Part shown: piece after piece, positions 32,413-42,230 of the stretch
Layout of the letters: the number at the start of each line of letters is the position of its first letter
Numbering within the stretch: the first letter of the stretch is position 1
Source: Bacteroidota bacterium
GTDB taxonomy: Bacteria > Bacteroidota > Bacteroidia > Bacteroidales > VadinHA17
Assembly (NCBI GenBank): GCA_011049175.1
Contig: DSCJ01000129.1
Location: 1-51,125 of the forward strand
Reading direction: 5' to 3'
Length of the DNA stretch: 51,125 nucleotides
Translations under genes and position numbers: made by a program
Notes under the pieces: generated by a model
What the model was told of the DNA's origin: nothing
The model's input: the letters and a program-made list of their open reading frames with translations, nothing else
Database searches by the model: none

Positions 32413-33924
32413 ATGCAATTCGCCAAAGCCCGGAATTCTCATGACCTTACGGAAGTGGCAGCCTGGTTGCTTGGCCTGACCTTTCTGATGGGACTGTCAT
32501 CCATTGTTGTATTGTCGCGGGGAACATACGGTGGAGCGGATGATGTGGTGCACTACAAATTTTCTGCCTGGGCCTTTGCTTATCCGGGTCTTTTTTTCGA
32601 TCACTGGGCCAAACCGCTGTATACCCTGGCGGCCTCCCTGTTCGCACCCTTCGGATTTACCGGCGTTCGGATAATGAATGTCCTTATGGCGGTGTGTTCC
32701 GGATATATTTCGTACCGGTTTCTAAGGAAACAGTCGAATCCCCTGGCACTGTGGGGGCTGGTTTTCTGTGTGAGCGCTCCGTTGTATTTTATCCTGGCAA
32801 CTACCGGAATGACCGAGATCATGGGCGGATGGATGCTGCTGACGGCTACCGTCCTGTTTCTTCGAAAACATTACGGATGGTCGGTTGCCCTTCTTTCTTT
32901 TCTTCCATTTGTGAGAACCGAAGGGGTTGTGTTATTTCCCCTGTTCATGCTGGCCCTGCTCGCGGCCGGGAAGTGGAAGTATTTTGTTCTGTTTCCCCTT
33001 GGTTTTCTGGTATATTCCCTGGTGGGATGGAAATTTCACGGTGATTTCTTGTGGGTGATTCATCAAATGCCCTATACCGGGGCTACAGCCATATACGGAC
33101 ATGGCAGCCTGCTGCATTTTGTGAAACAGGCTCATATGATCTTCGGGGTCCCCCTCCTGATTTTCTGGTTTGTCGGGTTGGCAGGGAATATGACCGGCCG
33201 GTTCAGTACATCAGGCTCAAAAGGCGATGTTATGAAACTAATCCTGGTATATTTATCACCGGTTGTTTATTTCACAGCCCATTCGACGGTATGGTGGCAG
33301 GGTTGGGGAGGTTCGCTGGGTTTGCCCAGGGTGATGACCGTGATCATACCGGTGATGTCGATTGGAGCAGCCGAGGGGATATTTTCCCTGATCAGGATAA
33401 CAAACAGGTACACCTGGCCGGGTATTGCGCTGCAACTGGCAACGGCCGGGGTTCTGGTGTGGCAGTTAACGGCCTGGTACGACCATCCCACGGCGCGCGA
33501 TGAGGAAACCGAACTGGTGTACAGGGCCTGTCAGTGGATGCAGAAAGAAGAATATTCCAGCCGGAAAATCTATTATTACAATCCGTTTGTATACTATTAT
33601 CTGGGGATCAACCCCTGGGATCCTGACCGTTCCCGGGAAAAAGTTCCCGATCCGGAAAATCCGGGAAGAGGGATCGAAGAAGGAGAAATCGTGGTATGGG
33701 ACAGTCATTTCGGACCCAACGAGGGAGGACTTCCTGCCGGAAACCTTGACCGAGACAGCAGCCTGATCCTGATCAGGGTATTTGAACCCGATCCGCCTTT
33801 TACGGTGTTGGGAAATGAACCCTATCAGATCAGGATCTATGTGAAAAAGAACAGTAATTTCCATGATAGGAACGGTTTGATACCTTCAGCAACGGAACAG
33901 CAATCAACCTATGACAAATCATAG
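32413..33924 (+). CDS. GT-C type membrane glycosyltransferase-like protein
   Basis: 503 residues with about ten hydrophobic helices and a soluble C-terminal part (about 370-500). An acidic motif in the first outer loop (GGADDVVHY) is placed like the catalytic Asp of GT-C enzymes that use polyprenyl-phosphate sugars. I do not recognise a defined family. It starts 6 bp after the GT2 gene and its end overlaps the next gene by 14 bp, so the three are one unit. Confidence 0.65.
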   Translation: MQFAKARNSHDLTEVAAWLLGLTFLMGLSSIVVLSRGTYGGADDVVHYKFSAWAFAYPGLFFDHWAKPLYTLAASLFAPFGFTGVRIMNVLMAVCSGYISYRFLRKQSNPLALWGLVFCVSAPLYFILATTGMTEIMGGWMLLTATVLFLRKHYGWSVALLSFLPFVRTEGVVLFPLFMLALLAAGKWKYFVLFPLGFLVYSLVGWKFHGDFLWVIHQMPYTGATAIYGHGSLLHFVKQAHMIFGVPLLIFWFVGLAGNMTGRFSTSGSKGDVMKLILVYLSPVVYFTAHSTVWWQGWGGSLGLPRVMTVIIPVMSIGAAEGIFSLIRITNRYTWPGIALQLATAGVLVWQLTAWYDHPTARDEETELVYRACQWMQKEEYSSRKIYYYNPFVYYYLGINPWDPDRSREKVPDPENPGRGIEEGEIVVWDSHFGPNEGGLPAGNLDRDSSLILIRVFEPDPPFTVLGNEPYQIRIYVKKNSNFHDRNGLIPSATEQQSTYDKS

Positions 33925-35278
33925 AAAAGGCCGGATTTCTCTGATCACCCTGTGGTTACTTGTAGCCGTTACCGCCTGGTACGGAAAGAATCTGGCTCCC
34001 TGGGAAGATAACCGGCTGATCAATCACGACGTGGTATCGTACTATGCCTGGTTGCCGGCAGCCTGGATATACCAGGATGTGTATTTCGATTTTGTGCAGT
34101 CCCTTCCTCCTGATTTCGGGGGGAGGATATGGGTGCATCCCACGCCGGCAGGATATCACGCCCCCAAAATGACCATGGGCCTGGCATTGCTATGGACTCC
34201 GTTTTTTGCCGTGGCACACCTGGCAGCATCGGCGGGGATGGCTCCGGCAACGGGTTATTCCACCCCCTATGCGGTGGGTATTTTCATGGCGGCGTTGTTT
34301 TACCTGTTTCTCGGCCTCTGGTTCCTGAGGAAACTGCTGCTTGAGTTTTTCAGTGATACTGTATCAGCCCTGGTGACAGGTCTTGTATTGCTTGCAACCA
34401 ATCTGATGTATTATGTGGTGAGTGAACCGGGCATGAGCCATGTGTACAGTTTTTTCCTGTTTGCTCTTTTCCTTTGGCTGGTTCATTGCTGGTGGGACAG
34501 GCCGGCATGGGAAACCAGTTTTTACCTGGGATTGACGGCCGGTTTGATTGTGCTTGTCAGGCCCGCCAATGGGGTTGTCCTGGTGGCTGCACTTCTGTGG
34601 AATATACGTTCCATCAGATCACTGAAGGAAAGATTCTCCGTGCTGTCTTCACAATGGCAACACCTGTTACTGGCTGCAGGAGCTGCCCTGGCAGTATGGA
34701 TACCCCAGTTACTGTACTGGAAAGTAGTGGCAGGGGAATGGTTGTATTATTCATACGGGGAGGAAGGGTTCTTCTGGCTGAACCCCCATATTGTAAAGGG
34801 ATTATTGAGCTGGAGGAAGGGATGGCTGATCTATACCCCCCTGATGTGGCTCATATTCCCGGGTCTGGTCCTTCTGTACAGGAAGCAGAGGGGACTATTT
34901 ACTCCGGTGGCCGGTTTCCTTGTATTGCATCTGTATGTGACGTTCAGCTGGTGGTGCTGGTGGTATGGCGGCAGTTACGGAAGCCGTCCCATGATCGAGA
35001 CCTATGCTTTGATGGTTTTTCCTCTGGGTGCAGTCCTTACCTGGGCGTCAAGGCAAAAAGTGTGGATCAAAACGGTGCTGGTTTTTGGGTTGGTATTTTT
35101 TACCTGGCTAAACCAGTTCCAGATGCGCCAGTACAGAACTTCGCTGTTACACTGGGACAGTATGAGTTTTCAGGCATACCGGGCCATTTTCGGCACCCTG
35201 CAATGGCCGGAGAATTATGAAGAACTCATTGACCCGCCCGATTATGACTCGGCTCTGAAAGGGTTCCCAGAGAAGTAA
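33911..35278 (+). CDS. Multi-pass membrane protein, GT-C-like
   Basis: 455 residues with about eleven hydrophobic segments. The first loop has NHDVVSYYAWLPAAWIYQDVY, which resembles the acidic loop of GT-C glycosyltransferases, and later come aromatic motifs (FSWWCWWYGGSYGSRP) typical of their membrane core. Probably uses the product of the upstream GT2 enzyme, but substrate and acceptor are unknown. It overlaps the previous gene by 14 bp and runs 53 bp into the convergent gene at 35226. Confidence 0.65.
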   Translation: MTNHRKGRISLITLWLLVAVTAWYGKNLAPWEDNRLINHDVVSYYAWLPAAWIYQDVYFDFVQSLPPDFGGRIWVHPTPAGYHAPKMTMGLALLWTPFFAVAHLAASAGMAPATGYSTPYAVGIFMAALFYLFLGLWFLRKLLLEFFSDTVSALVTGLVLLATNLMYYVVSEPGMSHVYSFFLFALFLWLVHCWWDRPAWETSFYLGLTAGLIVLVRPANGVVLVAALLWNIRSIRSLKERFSVLSSQWQHLLLAAGAALAVWIPQLLYWKVVAGEWLYYSYGEEGFFWLNPHIVKGLLSWRKGWLIYTPLMWLIFPGLVLLYRKQRGLFTPVAGFLVLHLYVTFSWWCWWYGGSYGSRPMIETYALMVFPLGAVLTWASRQKVWIKTVLVFGLVFFTWLNQFQMRQYRTSLLHWDSMSFQAYRAIFGTLQWPENYEELIDPPDYDSALKGFPEK

Positions 35279-36722
35279 ATATATTGCGGTTTCTGAGTAA
35301 TACACATGAACTGACGGGATATATTTCTACCGTATCCACACAGGTTCCTGTGGGAACTTGCACGGTATCGGGCAGGAAATAAAAATCCTGGTTGGGCCCT
35401 ATCCCTTCCCTGTGCACCGGTCTGAGCCAGGTATGATGCCATGAAACACGGTAATAGTTAATAGCAGGTTCATGCAGCCAGGATATGCCCAGATCAACCT
35501 TCAAACGTTTGTATTCTCCGGCTGTTTTTTCCAGAGTGCGGATCATACGTTTCACATCTGCATCTGCTTTCCAGTGACTGGTGTGGCTCAGGTTCACCGA
35601 AGGAAGAAAGAAAACCATCTGGAGGATGAGAAGGACGGCAGGAATCCAGGTGAGTTTCAGAATGCCCGGTTTCTGGCTGGCGATGAGGAACGTTGCCACT
35701 GCATTGAACAGGGGGATATAAAACAGGGCGGTACGATGCATGAAGCTTATGGTTCTGGTAATATGGAATACCAGTGTGTGGATTAAAATAACCCCGCCCA
35801 GGATCAGTGACAGAATGAAAAGGGGGTCTTTGATGATGGCTTTCTTTTTATGCCTGATCTTCCAAAGCTGCCGGGCAGTAAGGCCAGCCAGCAGTATAAA
35901 TATTGACATGCCCGCCAGAATGCGGATATCCCCTGTCCCGAAGTAGGTTGTTTGACTGTTGATAAGGCTTTTCAGTGTGCCGCTCCAGAAACCCTGACCG
36001 GGAGTGAGGTAAAGCTCCTGCTGCCGGTTCATGTTCAGCAGAATGTTGCCGACGAGCCCGGCCACCAGCAAGCCGGCCATCCAGATTGCCACGAAACACA
36101 GTTTCTTTGTCCTGTCACCATGAAATCCTGTGAGAAAACAGCTTGCCAGGATCACGAGCTGCATGATCAGCACATACCACCAGGTAAACGAAGAAAGTAC
36201 CGCCGCAGCGGAAAGAAACAGGCTGGCAAACAGGTCTCTTAGCAAAGCGCTACGGTAAAATTGAACAAAGAACCACAGGGATCCCAGGCCGGTACCCATC
36301 ATCAAGCCATATCCGCGTGACAGGGAAAAAAACTCGGTGGGAAAGGGTTGAAGAACAAACATAGAAAAAACGGCCGCCTGCCACCAGGGATTTTTTACCT
36401 GTGCGGCAAAGAGGTATGAAAAGCAGAGGTAAATAGCATGTCCGGCCAGGGAAGGTATGCGGAGCGCCCATTCTCCCGGACCGGTCAGGGGAATCAACAG
36501 CTTGACCAGCACGGTATTTAGCCAATGGTTGTTTGCCGAACAGGTGTGGAAGTATAGCAGTTCATTCCAGGATTCTGGCACATGCCTCAGGAAGGTCAGG
36601 GCTTCATCATGGGTAATGGACAGGCTGGCTGCCCGGATAATACTGTATATCAGGAGGGCAAGTCCCAGCATTCCGGCAAACCGGACGGCAGGATTCATTT
36701 CTTTCAGCGCAAATCGGGCCAT
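35226..36722 (-). CDS. GT-C/ArnT-like membrane glycosyltransferase
   Basis: 498 residues with about ten membrane helices. The first periplasmic loop has ITHDEALTFLRH, where HDEA matches the metal-binding acidic motif of GT39/ArnT-like enzymes. A soluble C-terminal segment (from about 400) follows. It faces the other glycosyltransferases and its 3' end overlaps that of the preceding gene by 53 bp. It probably adds a sugar from a polyprenyl carrier to an envelope glycan or protein. Confidence 0.7.
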   Translation of the reverse strand: MARFALKEMNPAVRFAGMLGLALLIYSIIRAASLSITHDEALTFLRHVPESWNELLYFHTCSANNHWLNTVLVKLLIPLTGPGEWALRIPSLAGHAIYLCFSYLFAAQVKNPWWQAAVFSMFVLQPFPTEFFSLSRGYGLMMGTGLGSLWFFVQFYRSALLRDLFASLFLSAAAVLSSFTWWYVLIMQLVILASCFLTGFHGDRTKKLCFVAIWMAGLLVAGLVGNILLNMNRQQELYLTPGQGFWSGTLKSLINSQTTYFGTGDIRILAGMSIFILLAGLTARQLWKIRHKKKAIIKDPLFILSLILGGVILIHTLVFHITRTISFMHRTALFYIPLFNAVATFLIASQKPGILKLTWIPAVLLILQMVFFLPSVNLSHTSHWKADADVKRMIRTLEKTAGEYKRLKVDLGISWLHEPAINYYRVSWHHTWLRPVHREGIGPNQDFYFLPDTVQVPTGTCVDTVEIYPVSSCVLLRNRNIFTSLGTLSEPSHNRAGQ

Positions 36723-36761
36723 ATTGCCTGTGGTCTTCCGTTCATACGGAAGAGATGTAGG

Positions 36762-37928
36762 TTATTTGCTGATGGGTTGTGCAAAGGCCTGTACATCTTT
36801 ACCCGTGATCTCTTTGTCGCAGAGAATGATCAGTCGTTCGAGAACATTCCTGAATTCACGGATATTGCCGGTCCAGTTGATGTTCTGCAGGGCGGTAATG
36901 GCTTCCGGAGCAATGATTTTTTTCGGGATACCGTATTCACCGCAGATCTGCTCATTGAAATGCTCTGCCAGCAAGGGAATGTCGTCTTTTCTTTCGTTCA
37001 GTGAGGGAACGTGGATCAGGATGACACTGATGCGGTGATACAGATCTTCCCTGAACCGGTTCTCCTCAATTTCTTTCTTAATGTCTTTGTTGGTGGCGGC
37101 AATGATCCTTACATCCACGGGAATATCCTTATCGCTTCCCACCCGGTTTATCTTGTTTTCCTGCAGGGCTCTGAGCACCTTGGCCTGGGCCGACAGGCTC
37201 ATGTCGCCAATCTCATCAAGAAACAGGGTTCCGCCGTTTGCCTGCTCGAATTTGCCGATGCGTTGTTTGATGGCCGAGGTAAATGAGCCTTTTTCATGAC
37301 CGAACAGTTCGCTTTCAATCAGTTCGGAAGGAATGGCGGCGCAGTTTACTTCTACAAAAGGATGTTCGGCCCGGCGACTTTTTTCATGCAGCCAGCGTGC
37401 AACCAGTTCCTTGCCGGTTCCGCTTTCGCCCGTGATCAATACCCTGGCATCGGTAGGGGCTACCCGGTCGATCATTTCCAGGATCTTTTTGATGGCCGGT
37501 GATTCTCCTATGATATCATAGGTTTTGCTGACTTTCTTCTTCAGGGTGCGTGTTTCGCTGATCAGGGTTGACCGGTCGAGCGCATTTCGGATGGTGATCA
37601 GCAAACGGTTCAGGTCGAGGGGTTTTTCAATGAAATCATAGGCCCCTTTCTTAATGGCTTCTACCGCGGTGTCGATATTCCCGTGTCCGGAGATCATGAT
37701 TACGGGCACATCGTTCGAAATGCCGAAAATTTCCTCGAGCACCTCGATGCCGTCCATATTGGGCATTTTGATATCGCACAGCACCACATCATACCGATTA
37801 TTCCTGAATTTTTCAATTCCATCCTGACCGTCGGGCGACAGGTCCACCTCGTATTTTTCATATTCCAGCACATCCTTCAGGGTGTTGCGGATGCTCTTTT
37901 CATCGTCGATGACCAGTATTTTTGACAT
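36762..37928 (-). CDS. Sigma-54 activator response regulator without DNA-binding domain
   Basis: 388 residues. Receiver domain 1-120 with phospho-acceptor Asp52 (VVLCDIKMPNMDG), then a sigma-54 interaction AAA+ domain (about 137-370) with Walker A GESGTGKE (167-174), sigma-54 contact loop GSFTSA (214-219) in place of the usual GAFTGA, and Walker B GGTLFLDEIGD. The protein stops just after the AAA+ domain (end ...FAQPISK); the Fis-type helix-turn-helix of NtrC is missing. Similar HTH-less activators (Helicobacter FlgR, Chlamydia CtcC) work from solution. No sensor kinase is adjacent. The downstream ABC genes are upstream on the same strand. Confidence 0.88.
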   Translation of the reverse strand: MSKILVIDDEKSIRNTLKDVLEYEKYEVDLSPDGQDGIEKFRNNRYDVVLCDIKMPNMDGIEVLEEIFGISNDVPVIMISGHGNIDTAVEAIKKGAYDFIEKPLDLNRLLITIRNALDRSTLISETRTLKKKVSKTYDIIGESPAIKKILEMIDRVAPTDARVLITGESGTGKELVARWLHEKSRRAEHPFVEVNCAAIPSELIESELFGHEKGSFTSAIKQRIGKFEQANGGTLFLDEIGDMSLSAQAKVLRALQENKINRVGSDKDIPVDVRIIAATNKDIKKEIEENRFREDLYHRISVILIHVPSLNERKDDIPLLAEHFNEQICGEYGIPKKIIAPEAITALQNINWTGNIREFRNVLERLIILCDKEITGKDVQAFAQPISK

Positions 37929-37993
37929 TTTCTCTTATTTTTCCATACACCCGTAAGGCCATTTCCCGCATAGGGCGGTTAAAACGGTATGAA

Positions 37994-39334
37994 TCAGTTT
38001 TTATATCGCAACCATTTCCAGAGTTCTTTGTAGGAAACCTTCTTGCCGTACATCAGGATACCGGTGCGGTATATTTTTCCGGCCATCCAGGTAGTGAGAA
38101 TAAACGTCATGACAAGCAGCAGCAGTGATGTTCCCAATTCCCATGCTGGCACACCGAAGGGTATCCTTGCCATCATAACGATGGGTGAGGTAAAAGGAAT
38201 CAGGGAGAACCAGAAGGCAATGGAACTGTTGGGATTCTGAAAGGCATTCAGCATGACAAATAAACCGAGGATCATGGGAATGGTGATAGGCAGCATGAAC
38301 TGCTGGGTGTCGGTTTCGTTGTCTACCGCCGAACCTACAATGGCAAAAAGAGAAGCATACAACAGGTATCCTCCCATAAAATAGGCTATAAAAGTGAGAA
38401 TGATCAACCCCCATTCAACCGAATAGATCGATTCAATAAACCTCTGCGCCTCGGTCATCTGTATGGTAGACGATGCCTGTGCTGCGGCCGGAGCAGCCGA
38501 CATGATACTCTGCCCCGACTGGATCTGTTCCATCATGTTGTCGGGCAGGAACATGCTCTGGGCTATGGAAACGATCACTCCCGTAAGTACCACCCACGAA
38601 ACAAACTGGGTTAAACCCACCAGGGCAATACCAACGATTTTTCCAAGCATCAGCTGGAACGGTTTTACGCTGGAAACGATCACCTCCACAATACGGCTTG
38701 TCTTTTCCTCGATCACCCCCCGCATAACCTGGGCGCCGAACATAAAGGTGAACATGTAAATAAGGAATCCGCTGATGTAGGCAATGCCCATGGTAATACC
38801 GGTATTTGACTTTTTCACCTCGCCGGTATCGGAAACCTTGAAGGTTTGTATCTGTATACTGGTTTCCACCGATGCCAGTATTTCGTCCAGGTTACTGATA
38901 TTATAGGTTTCCAGTTTCAGACGCTCAATTTCCTTTTCCAGGGCATTGGAAATATGCATGGTCACTTCCAGGGGCGGTTGCTGTTTGCACCAGAATTCAA
39001 CGGAGCCGGGCACCAGTGCCTGTTTGGGTGATACGTACAGCACCCCGTAATAGCCCAGGTCAGAGAAAGTGGTTTTAAGCTCCTCCATACGGGCATCTTC
39101 CAGGTAATGGAATCTCATGGTTTTGGTGTCGGGTATCACACCGGTAAACAGGGAGGTACCTTCTTCCACTACGGCGATGTCTTTTTCCGTATCGTCTCCC
39201 TGGCTCATCATCCAGAAAGGGATGATCAGCATGGCGGCCATCAGCAAAGGAGCCAGCAGGGTCATGATAATAAATGATTTTTTCTTGACCCGGCTGAGGT
39301 ATTCACGTTTTATTATCAGGATGATCTTGTTCAT
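37994..39334 (-). CDS. ABC-2 type transporter permease
   Basis: 446 residues of the NatB-like ABC-2 permease group: an N-terminal helix (KKSFIIMTLLAPLLMAAMLIIPFW), a periplasmic domain of about 150 residues, then five membrane helices. The conserved EEKTSRIVEVIVSSVKPFQLMLGKIVGI segment contacts the ATPase. It follows its ATPase gene by 18 bp. Such pairs often export Na+, peptides or drugs; the cargo is not known. Confidence 0.88.
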   Translation of the reverse strand: MNKIILIIKREYLSRVKKKSFIIMTLLAPLLMAAMLIIPFWMMSQGDDTEKDIAVVEEGTSLFTGVIPDTKTMRFHYLEDARMEELKTTFSDLGYYGVLYVSPKQALVPGSVEFWCKQQPPLEVTMHISNALEKEIERLKLETYNISNLDEILASVETSIQIQTFKVSDTGEVKKSNTGITMGIAYISGFLIYMFTFMFGAQVMRGVIEEKTSRIVEVIVSSVKPFQLMLGKIVGIALVGLTQFVSWVVLTGVIVSIAQSMFLPDNMMEQIQSGQSIMSAAPAAAQASSTIQMTEAQRFIESIYSVEWGLIILTFIAYFMGGYLLYASLFAIVGSAVDNETDTQQFMLPITIPMILGLFVMLNAFQNPNSSIAFWFSLIPFTSPIVMMARIPFGVPAWELGTSLLLLVMTFILTTWMAGKIYRTGILMYGKKVSYKELWKWLRYKN

Positions 39335-39352
39335 GATGGGTCAGATTTGGGG

Positions 39353-40294
39353 TTAGTTGGATTTCCGGTCTGTTTTTTTATTTTCTTCTTCCACCACCTG
39401 AATGAATATGTCGTTCATCGAGGGAAGTTTCTCGTTGAACGATATGATCTTCCCTCTGGTAAGCAGACTGGAAATGATTTCGTTGGTGGAGATCCCGTCA
39501 ACAATTTCGATAAGCAGTCGCTGCGTCCCGTTAACAGGGGTATTTTCAATTATTTTGTACTGTGACGACAAGGTGAAGTCGAGCAGGTTGGGAGATCCTT
39601 CGAATATCACCTCGAACCGGTTGGTCCGGTATTCTTCCCTCACTTTGTCGATGGGCCCTTCCAGCAGGGTTCGCGACCGGTTGATCAGGGTGATGTGATT
39701 GCACAGCTCTTCCACGCTGCCCATATCGTGGGTGGAAAAAATGATGGTGGCTCCCTTCTTCTTCAGTTCCTGTATTTCCTGTTTCAGTATACGGGCATTA
39801 ATGGGGTCAAAACCGCTGAAAGGCTCGTCGAAGATCAGGAGGGAAGGTTCATGCAGAATGGTTACGATGAACTGCAGTTTCTGCTGCATGCCTTTGGAGA
39901 GTTCTTCTACCTTTTTGTTCCACCAGGGTTGGATCTCAAATTTTTCAAACCAGTACCTGAGTTTCTTCACTGCCTCAGACCGTTTCATTCCCTTGAGCTG
40001 GGCCAGATACATGGCCTGTTCTCCCACCGTCATTTTTTTGTACAATCCCCGTTCTTCCGGAAGGTATCCGATATCAAAAACATCATCCGCCTTCAGTTTT
40101 CTGTTTTTGAATTCGACCTCCCCTTCATCGGGGGCTGTGATCTGGTTAATGATCCGAAGCAGAGTGGTTTTTCCTGCGCCGTTGGGCCCGAGCAGCCCAT
40201 AAATGGCTCCTTCCGGAACATGAATGCTGACCTTGTCCAGGGCCAGGTGGTTGGAAAATTGTTTGACAATATTCCGGGCCTTCAGGATATCCAT
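39353..40294 (-). CDS. ABC transporter ATPase
   Basis: 313 residues. Walker A GPNGAGKTT, signature LSKGMQQKL, Walker B LLIFDEPFSGFDP and the switch His in FSTHDMGSVEELC are all present, with a C-terminal accessory domain (about 215-310) typical of NatA-type exporters. It works with the permease that follows. A GAAGAT/ATCTTC hairpin lies upstream between it and dnaJ (40324-40340). Confidence 0.92.
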   Translation of the reverse strand: MDILKARNIVKQFSNHLALDKVSIHVPEGAIYGLLGPNGAGKTTLLRIINQITAPDEGEVEFKNRKLKADDVFDIGYLPEERGLYKKMTVGEQAMYLAQLKGMKRSEAVKKLRYWFEKFEIQPWWNKKVEELSKGMQQKLQFIVTILHEPSLLIFDEPFSGFDPINARILKQEIQELKKKGATIIFSTHDMGSVEELCNHITLINRSRTLLEGPIDKVREEYRTNRFEVIFEGSPNLLDFTLSSQYKIIENTPVNGTQRLLIEIVDGISTNEIISSLLTRGKIISFNEKLPSMNDIFIQVVEEENKKTDRKSN

Positions 40295-40359
40295 AATAAG
40301 TTAGTTTGTTAGTTACGAAGTTGTGAAGATAATATCTTCATTGATTACCGGGAAGAAAA

Positions 40360-41505
40360 TCATTCAAAATATCCACGCATTCTGTCGAAGAAACTTCTGT
40401 CTTCCCGGTTTGGCCGGGGAGTGAAGCTGTCTGACTGTTTCCATTTTTCAATGATCCGTGCTTCCTCACGTGTTACCTCCCGGGGAATATACACATTGAT
40501 GTGAACCAGCAGGTCGCCTTTCCGGTATCCGTTTACGTCGGGGAGTCCTTTGCCCCTGATGCGCAGGATTTTCCCAGGCTGTGTGCCGGCCTCGATTTTG
40601 ATTTTGACTTTCCCGTCAACCGTTGGGATTTCAGCCTGGGTCCCCAGAATGGCCTGAGGGACGCTTAAATACAGATTGAAAATCAGGTCGTTCCCGTCAC
40701 GTATCAGTTCGGGGTGCTTTTCCTCTTCAATGACCACGAGCAGGTCGCCGTTCATTCCTCCGCGCCTGGCGGCATTTCCCTTTCCTGAAACGTTCAGTTG
40801 CATGCCTTCACCCACGCCTGCCGGAATGGTGATGCGCACCACTTCTTCTCCTTTGATGATTCCTTCTCCGGCACATTTGGGACATTTTTTCGAAATGGTT
40901 TTTCCTTCGCCACCGCAATTGGGACATGTGGTGGTGGTTTGCATCTGGCCCAGAAAGGTGTTGGTGATGCGGGTAACCTGGCCTGTGCCGTGGCAAGTGG
41001 GGCAGGTGGCGTAAGAGGATCCCTGTGCCCCGGAACCGTCACAGGCATCGCAGGCAACGTATTTGTTCAGCTTCAGTTTCTTTTCAACACCGGTGGCAAT
41101 TTCCTGCATGGTGAGTTTGACTTTCACCCGCAGGTTGCTTCCCTTGTTCACACGGCTTGAACGGCGGCGGCTGCCGAATCCTCCGAAACCGCCGAACCCT
41201 GTACCGAAAATATCCCCGAAGTGCTCGAAAATGTCGTCAATGGTCATCCCTCCCGAACCGAAACCTCCGCCTGCAGCTCCTCCTATACCGGAGTGACCAT
41301 ATCGGTCATACCGGGCACGTTTTTCGTCGTTGCTCAGTACCTCATACGCTTCGGCCGCTTCCTTGAATTTTTCTTCAGCACGGGCATCACCGGGATTCTT
41401 ATCGGGGTGATATTTCAGCGCCTGTTTGCGGTACGCTTTCTTGATCTCTTCCTTGCTCGCGTTTTTCGAAACCTCCAGTACCTCGTAATAATCCCTTTTT
41501 GCCAT
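40360..41505 (-). CDS. dnaJ: Chaperone DnaJ
   Basis: 381 residues with full class A architecture: J domain with HPD at 33-35, a Gly/Phe-rich linker ([23 protein letters not shown]), four zinc motifs ([32 protein letters not shown]) and the C-terminal substrate-binding domains. It hands unfolded proteins to DnaK and stimulates its ATPase. It lies 63 bp after grpE on the same strand, sharing its promoter; dnaK is not in the window. Confidence 0.97.
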   Translation of the reverse strand: MAKRDYYEVLEVSKNASKEEIKKAYRKQALKYHPDKNPGDARAEEKFKEAAEAYEVLSNDEKRARYDRYGHSGIGGAAGGGFGSGGMTIDDIFEHFGDIFGTGFGGFGGFGSRRRSSRVNKGSNLRVKVKLTMQEIATGVEKKLKLNKYVACDACDGSGAQGSSYATCPTCHGTGQVTRITNTFLGQMQTTTTCPNCGGEGKTISKKCPKCAGEGIIKGEEVVRITIPAGVGEGMQLNVSGKGNAARRGGMNGDLLVVIEEEKHPELIRDGNDLIFNLYLSVPQAILGTQAEIPTVDGKVKIKIEAGTQPGKILRIRGKGLPDVNGYRKGDLLVHINVYIPREVTREEARIIEKWKQSDSFTPRPNREDRSFFDRMRGYFE

Positions 41506-41568
41506 TGCATTTTAAATTACTCCGGCAGATTCTGTTTCTGCCGCCTGTTTTCTTTCGCGGGTATGTAA

Positions 41569-42180
41569 TTATTCGCCAACCACTACCTTGGAATACCTGA
41601 TCACCTTGTCGTTCATGATATATCCCTTCTGTACCACATCCACCACTTTCCCTTTCAGTTTTTCATCGGGAGCAGGGATTTTGGTAACAGCTTCGTGATA
41701 ATCGGTATTGAAATCCTGGTGCAGGGCTTCGATTTCATTCACACCCCGTATCTTCAGAAAATCTTTTAATTTCTGGTAAATCAGCTCAATGCCTGTTTTT
41801 ATTGACTCCACGTCTTTGGCGTCCCGTATCAGTTCCCTGGCCCGGTCAAAATCGTCCATCACCTGGAGGAAATGAACCAGGATATCTTCCCCGGCGGTTT
41901 TTGTCAGTTCCATTTTTTCCCGCAGGGTCCTTTTTCTGTAATTGTCGAATTCGGCCGATAACCTGAGGTATTTATCGTGCAAATCGGCCAGTTTTTCTTC
42001 CACTGAAGGTTCCTTTTCCTTTTTGGCTTCCGGTTTTTCTGCCACTTCTTTTTCACCACTGGTTACTGTTCCGGTGGTTTCATTTTCTTCCTGAACCTTC
42101 TTTTCGCCTGCCGGTTTCTGCCCCTTGCTTTGCTTCTTCATCTGATCTTCCTGCTCTATGTTTGTTTTCTTTTTTGTCAT
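41569..42180 (-). CDS. grpE: Nucleotide exchange factor GrpE
   Basis: About 203 residues. A long acidic/basic low-complexity N-terminus (about 1-62) precedes the coiled-coil (LADLHDKYLRLSAEFDNYRKR) and the beta-wing with ALHQDFNTDYHEAV and VQKGYIMNDKVIRYSKVVV. It releases ADP from DnaK. The frame is open to 42225, but the -24/-12 promoter just upstream predicts transcription starting near 42221, so ATG 42180 (MTKKKTN) is chosen. Confidence 0.93.
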   Translation of the reverse strand: MTKKKTNIEQEDQMKKQSKGQKPAGEKKVQEENETTGTVTSGEKEVAEKPEAKKEKEPSVEEKLADLHDKYLRLSAEFDNYRKRTLREKMELTKTAGEDILVHFLQVMDDFDRARELIRDAKDVESIKTGIELIYQKLKDFLKIRGVNEIEALHQDFNTDYHEAVTKIPAPDEKLKGKVVDVVQKGYIMNDKVIRYSKVVVGE

Positions 42181-42230
42181 CTTCACCCGGTTTGATTTAT
42201 GGTTTGACATCATGAAAAGCCACATGCATT

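Noticed and set aside
34474-35220. 248-codon plus-strand frame inside the GT-C-like gene
   Set aside because: It overlaps entirely with a frame that has a proper membrane-protein composition; this one is Gly/Cys/Arg-rich and unlike a real protein.
40324-40340. GAAGAT/ATCTTC hairpin between dnaJ and the ABC ATPase as a terminator
   Set aside because: The stem is short, AT-rich, and not followed by a T-run on either strand; noted only as a structure.
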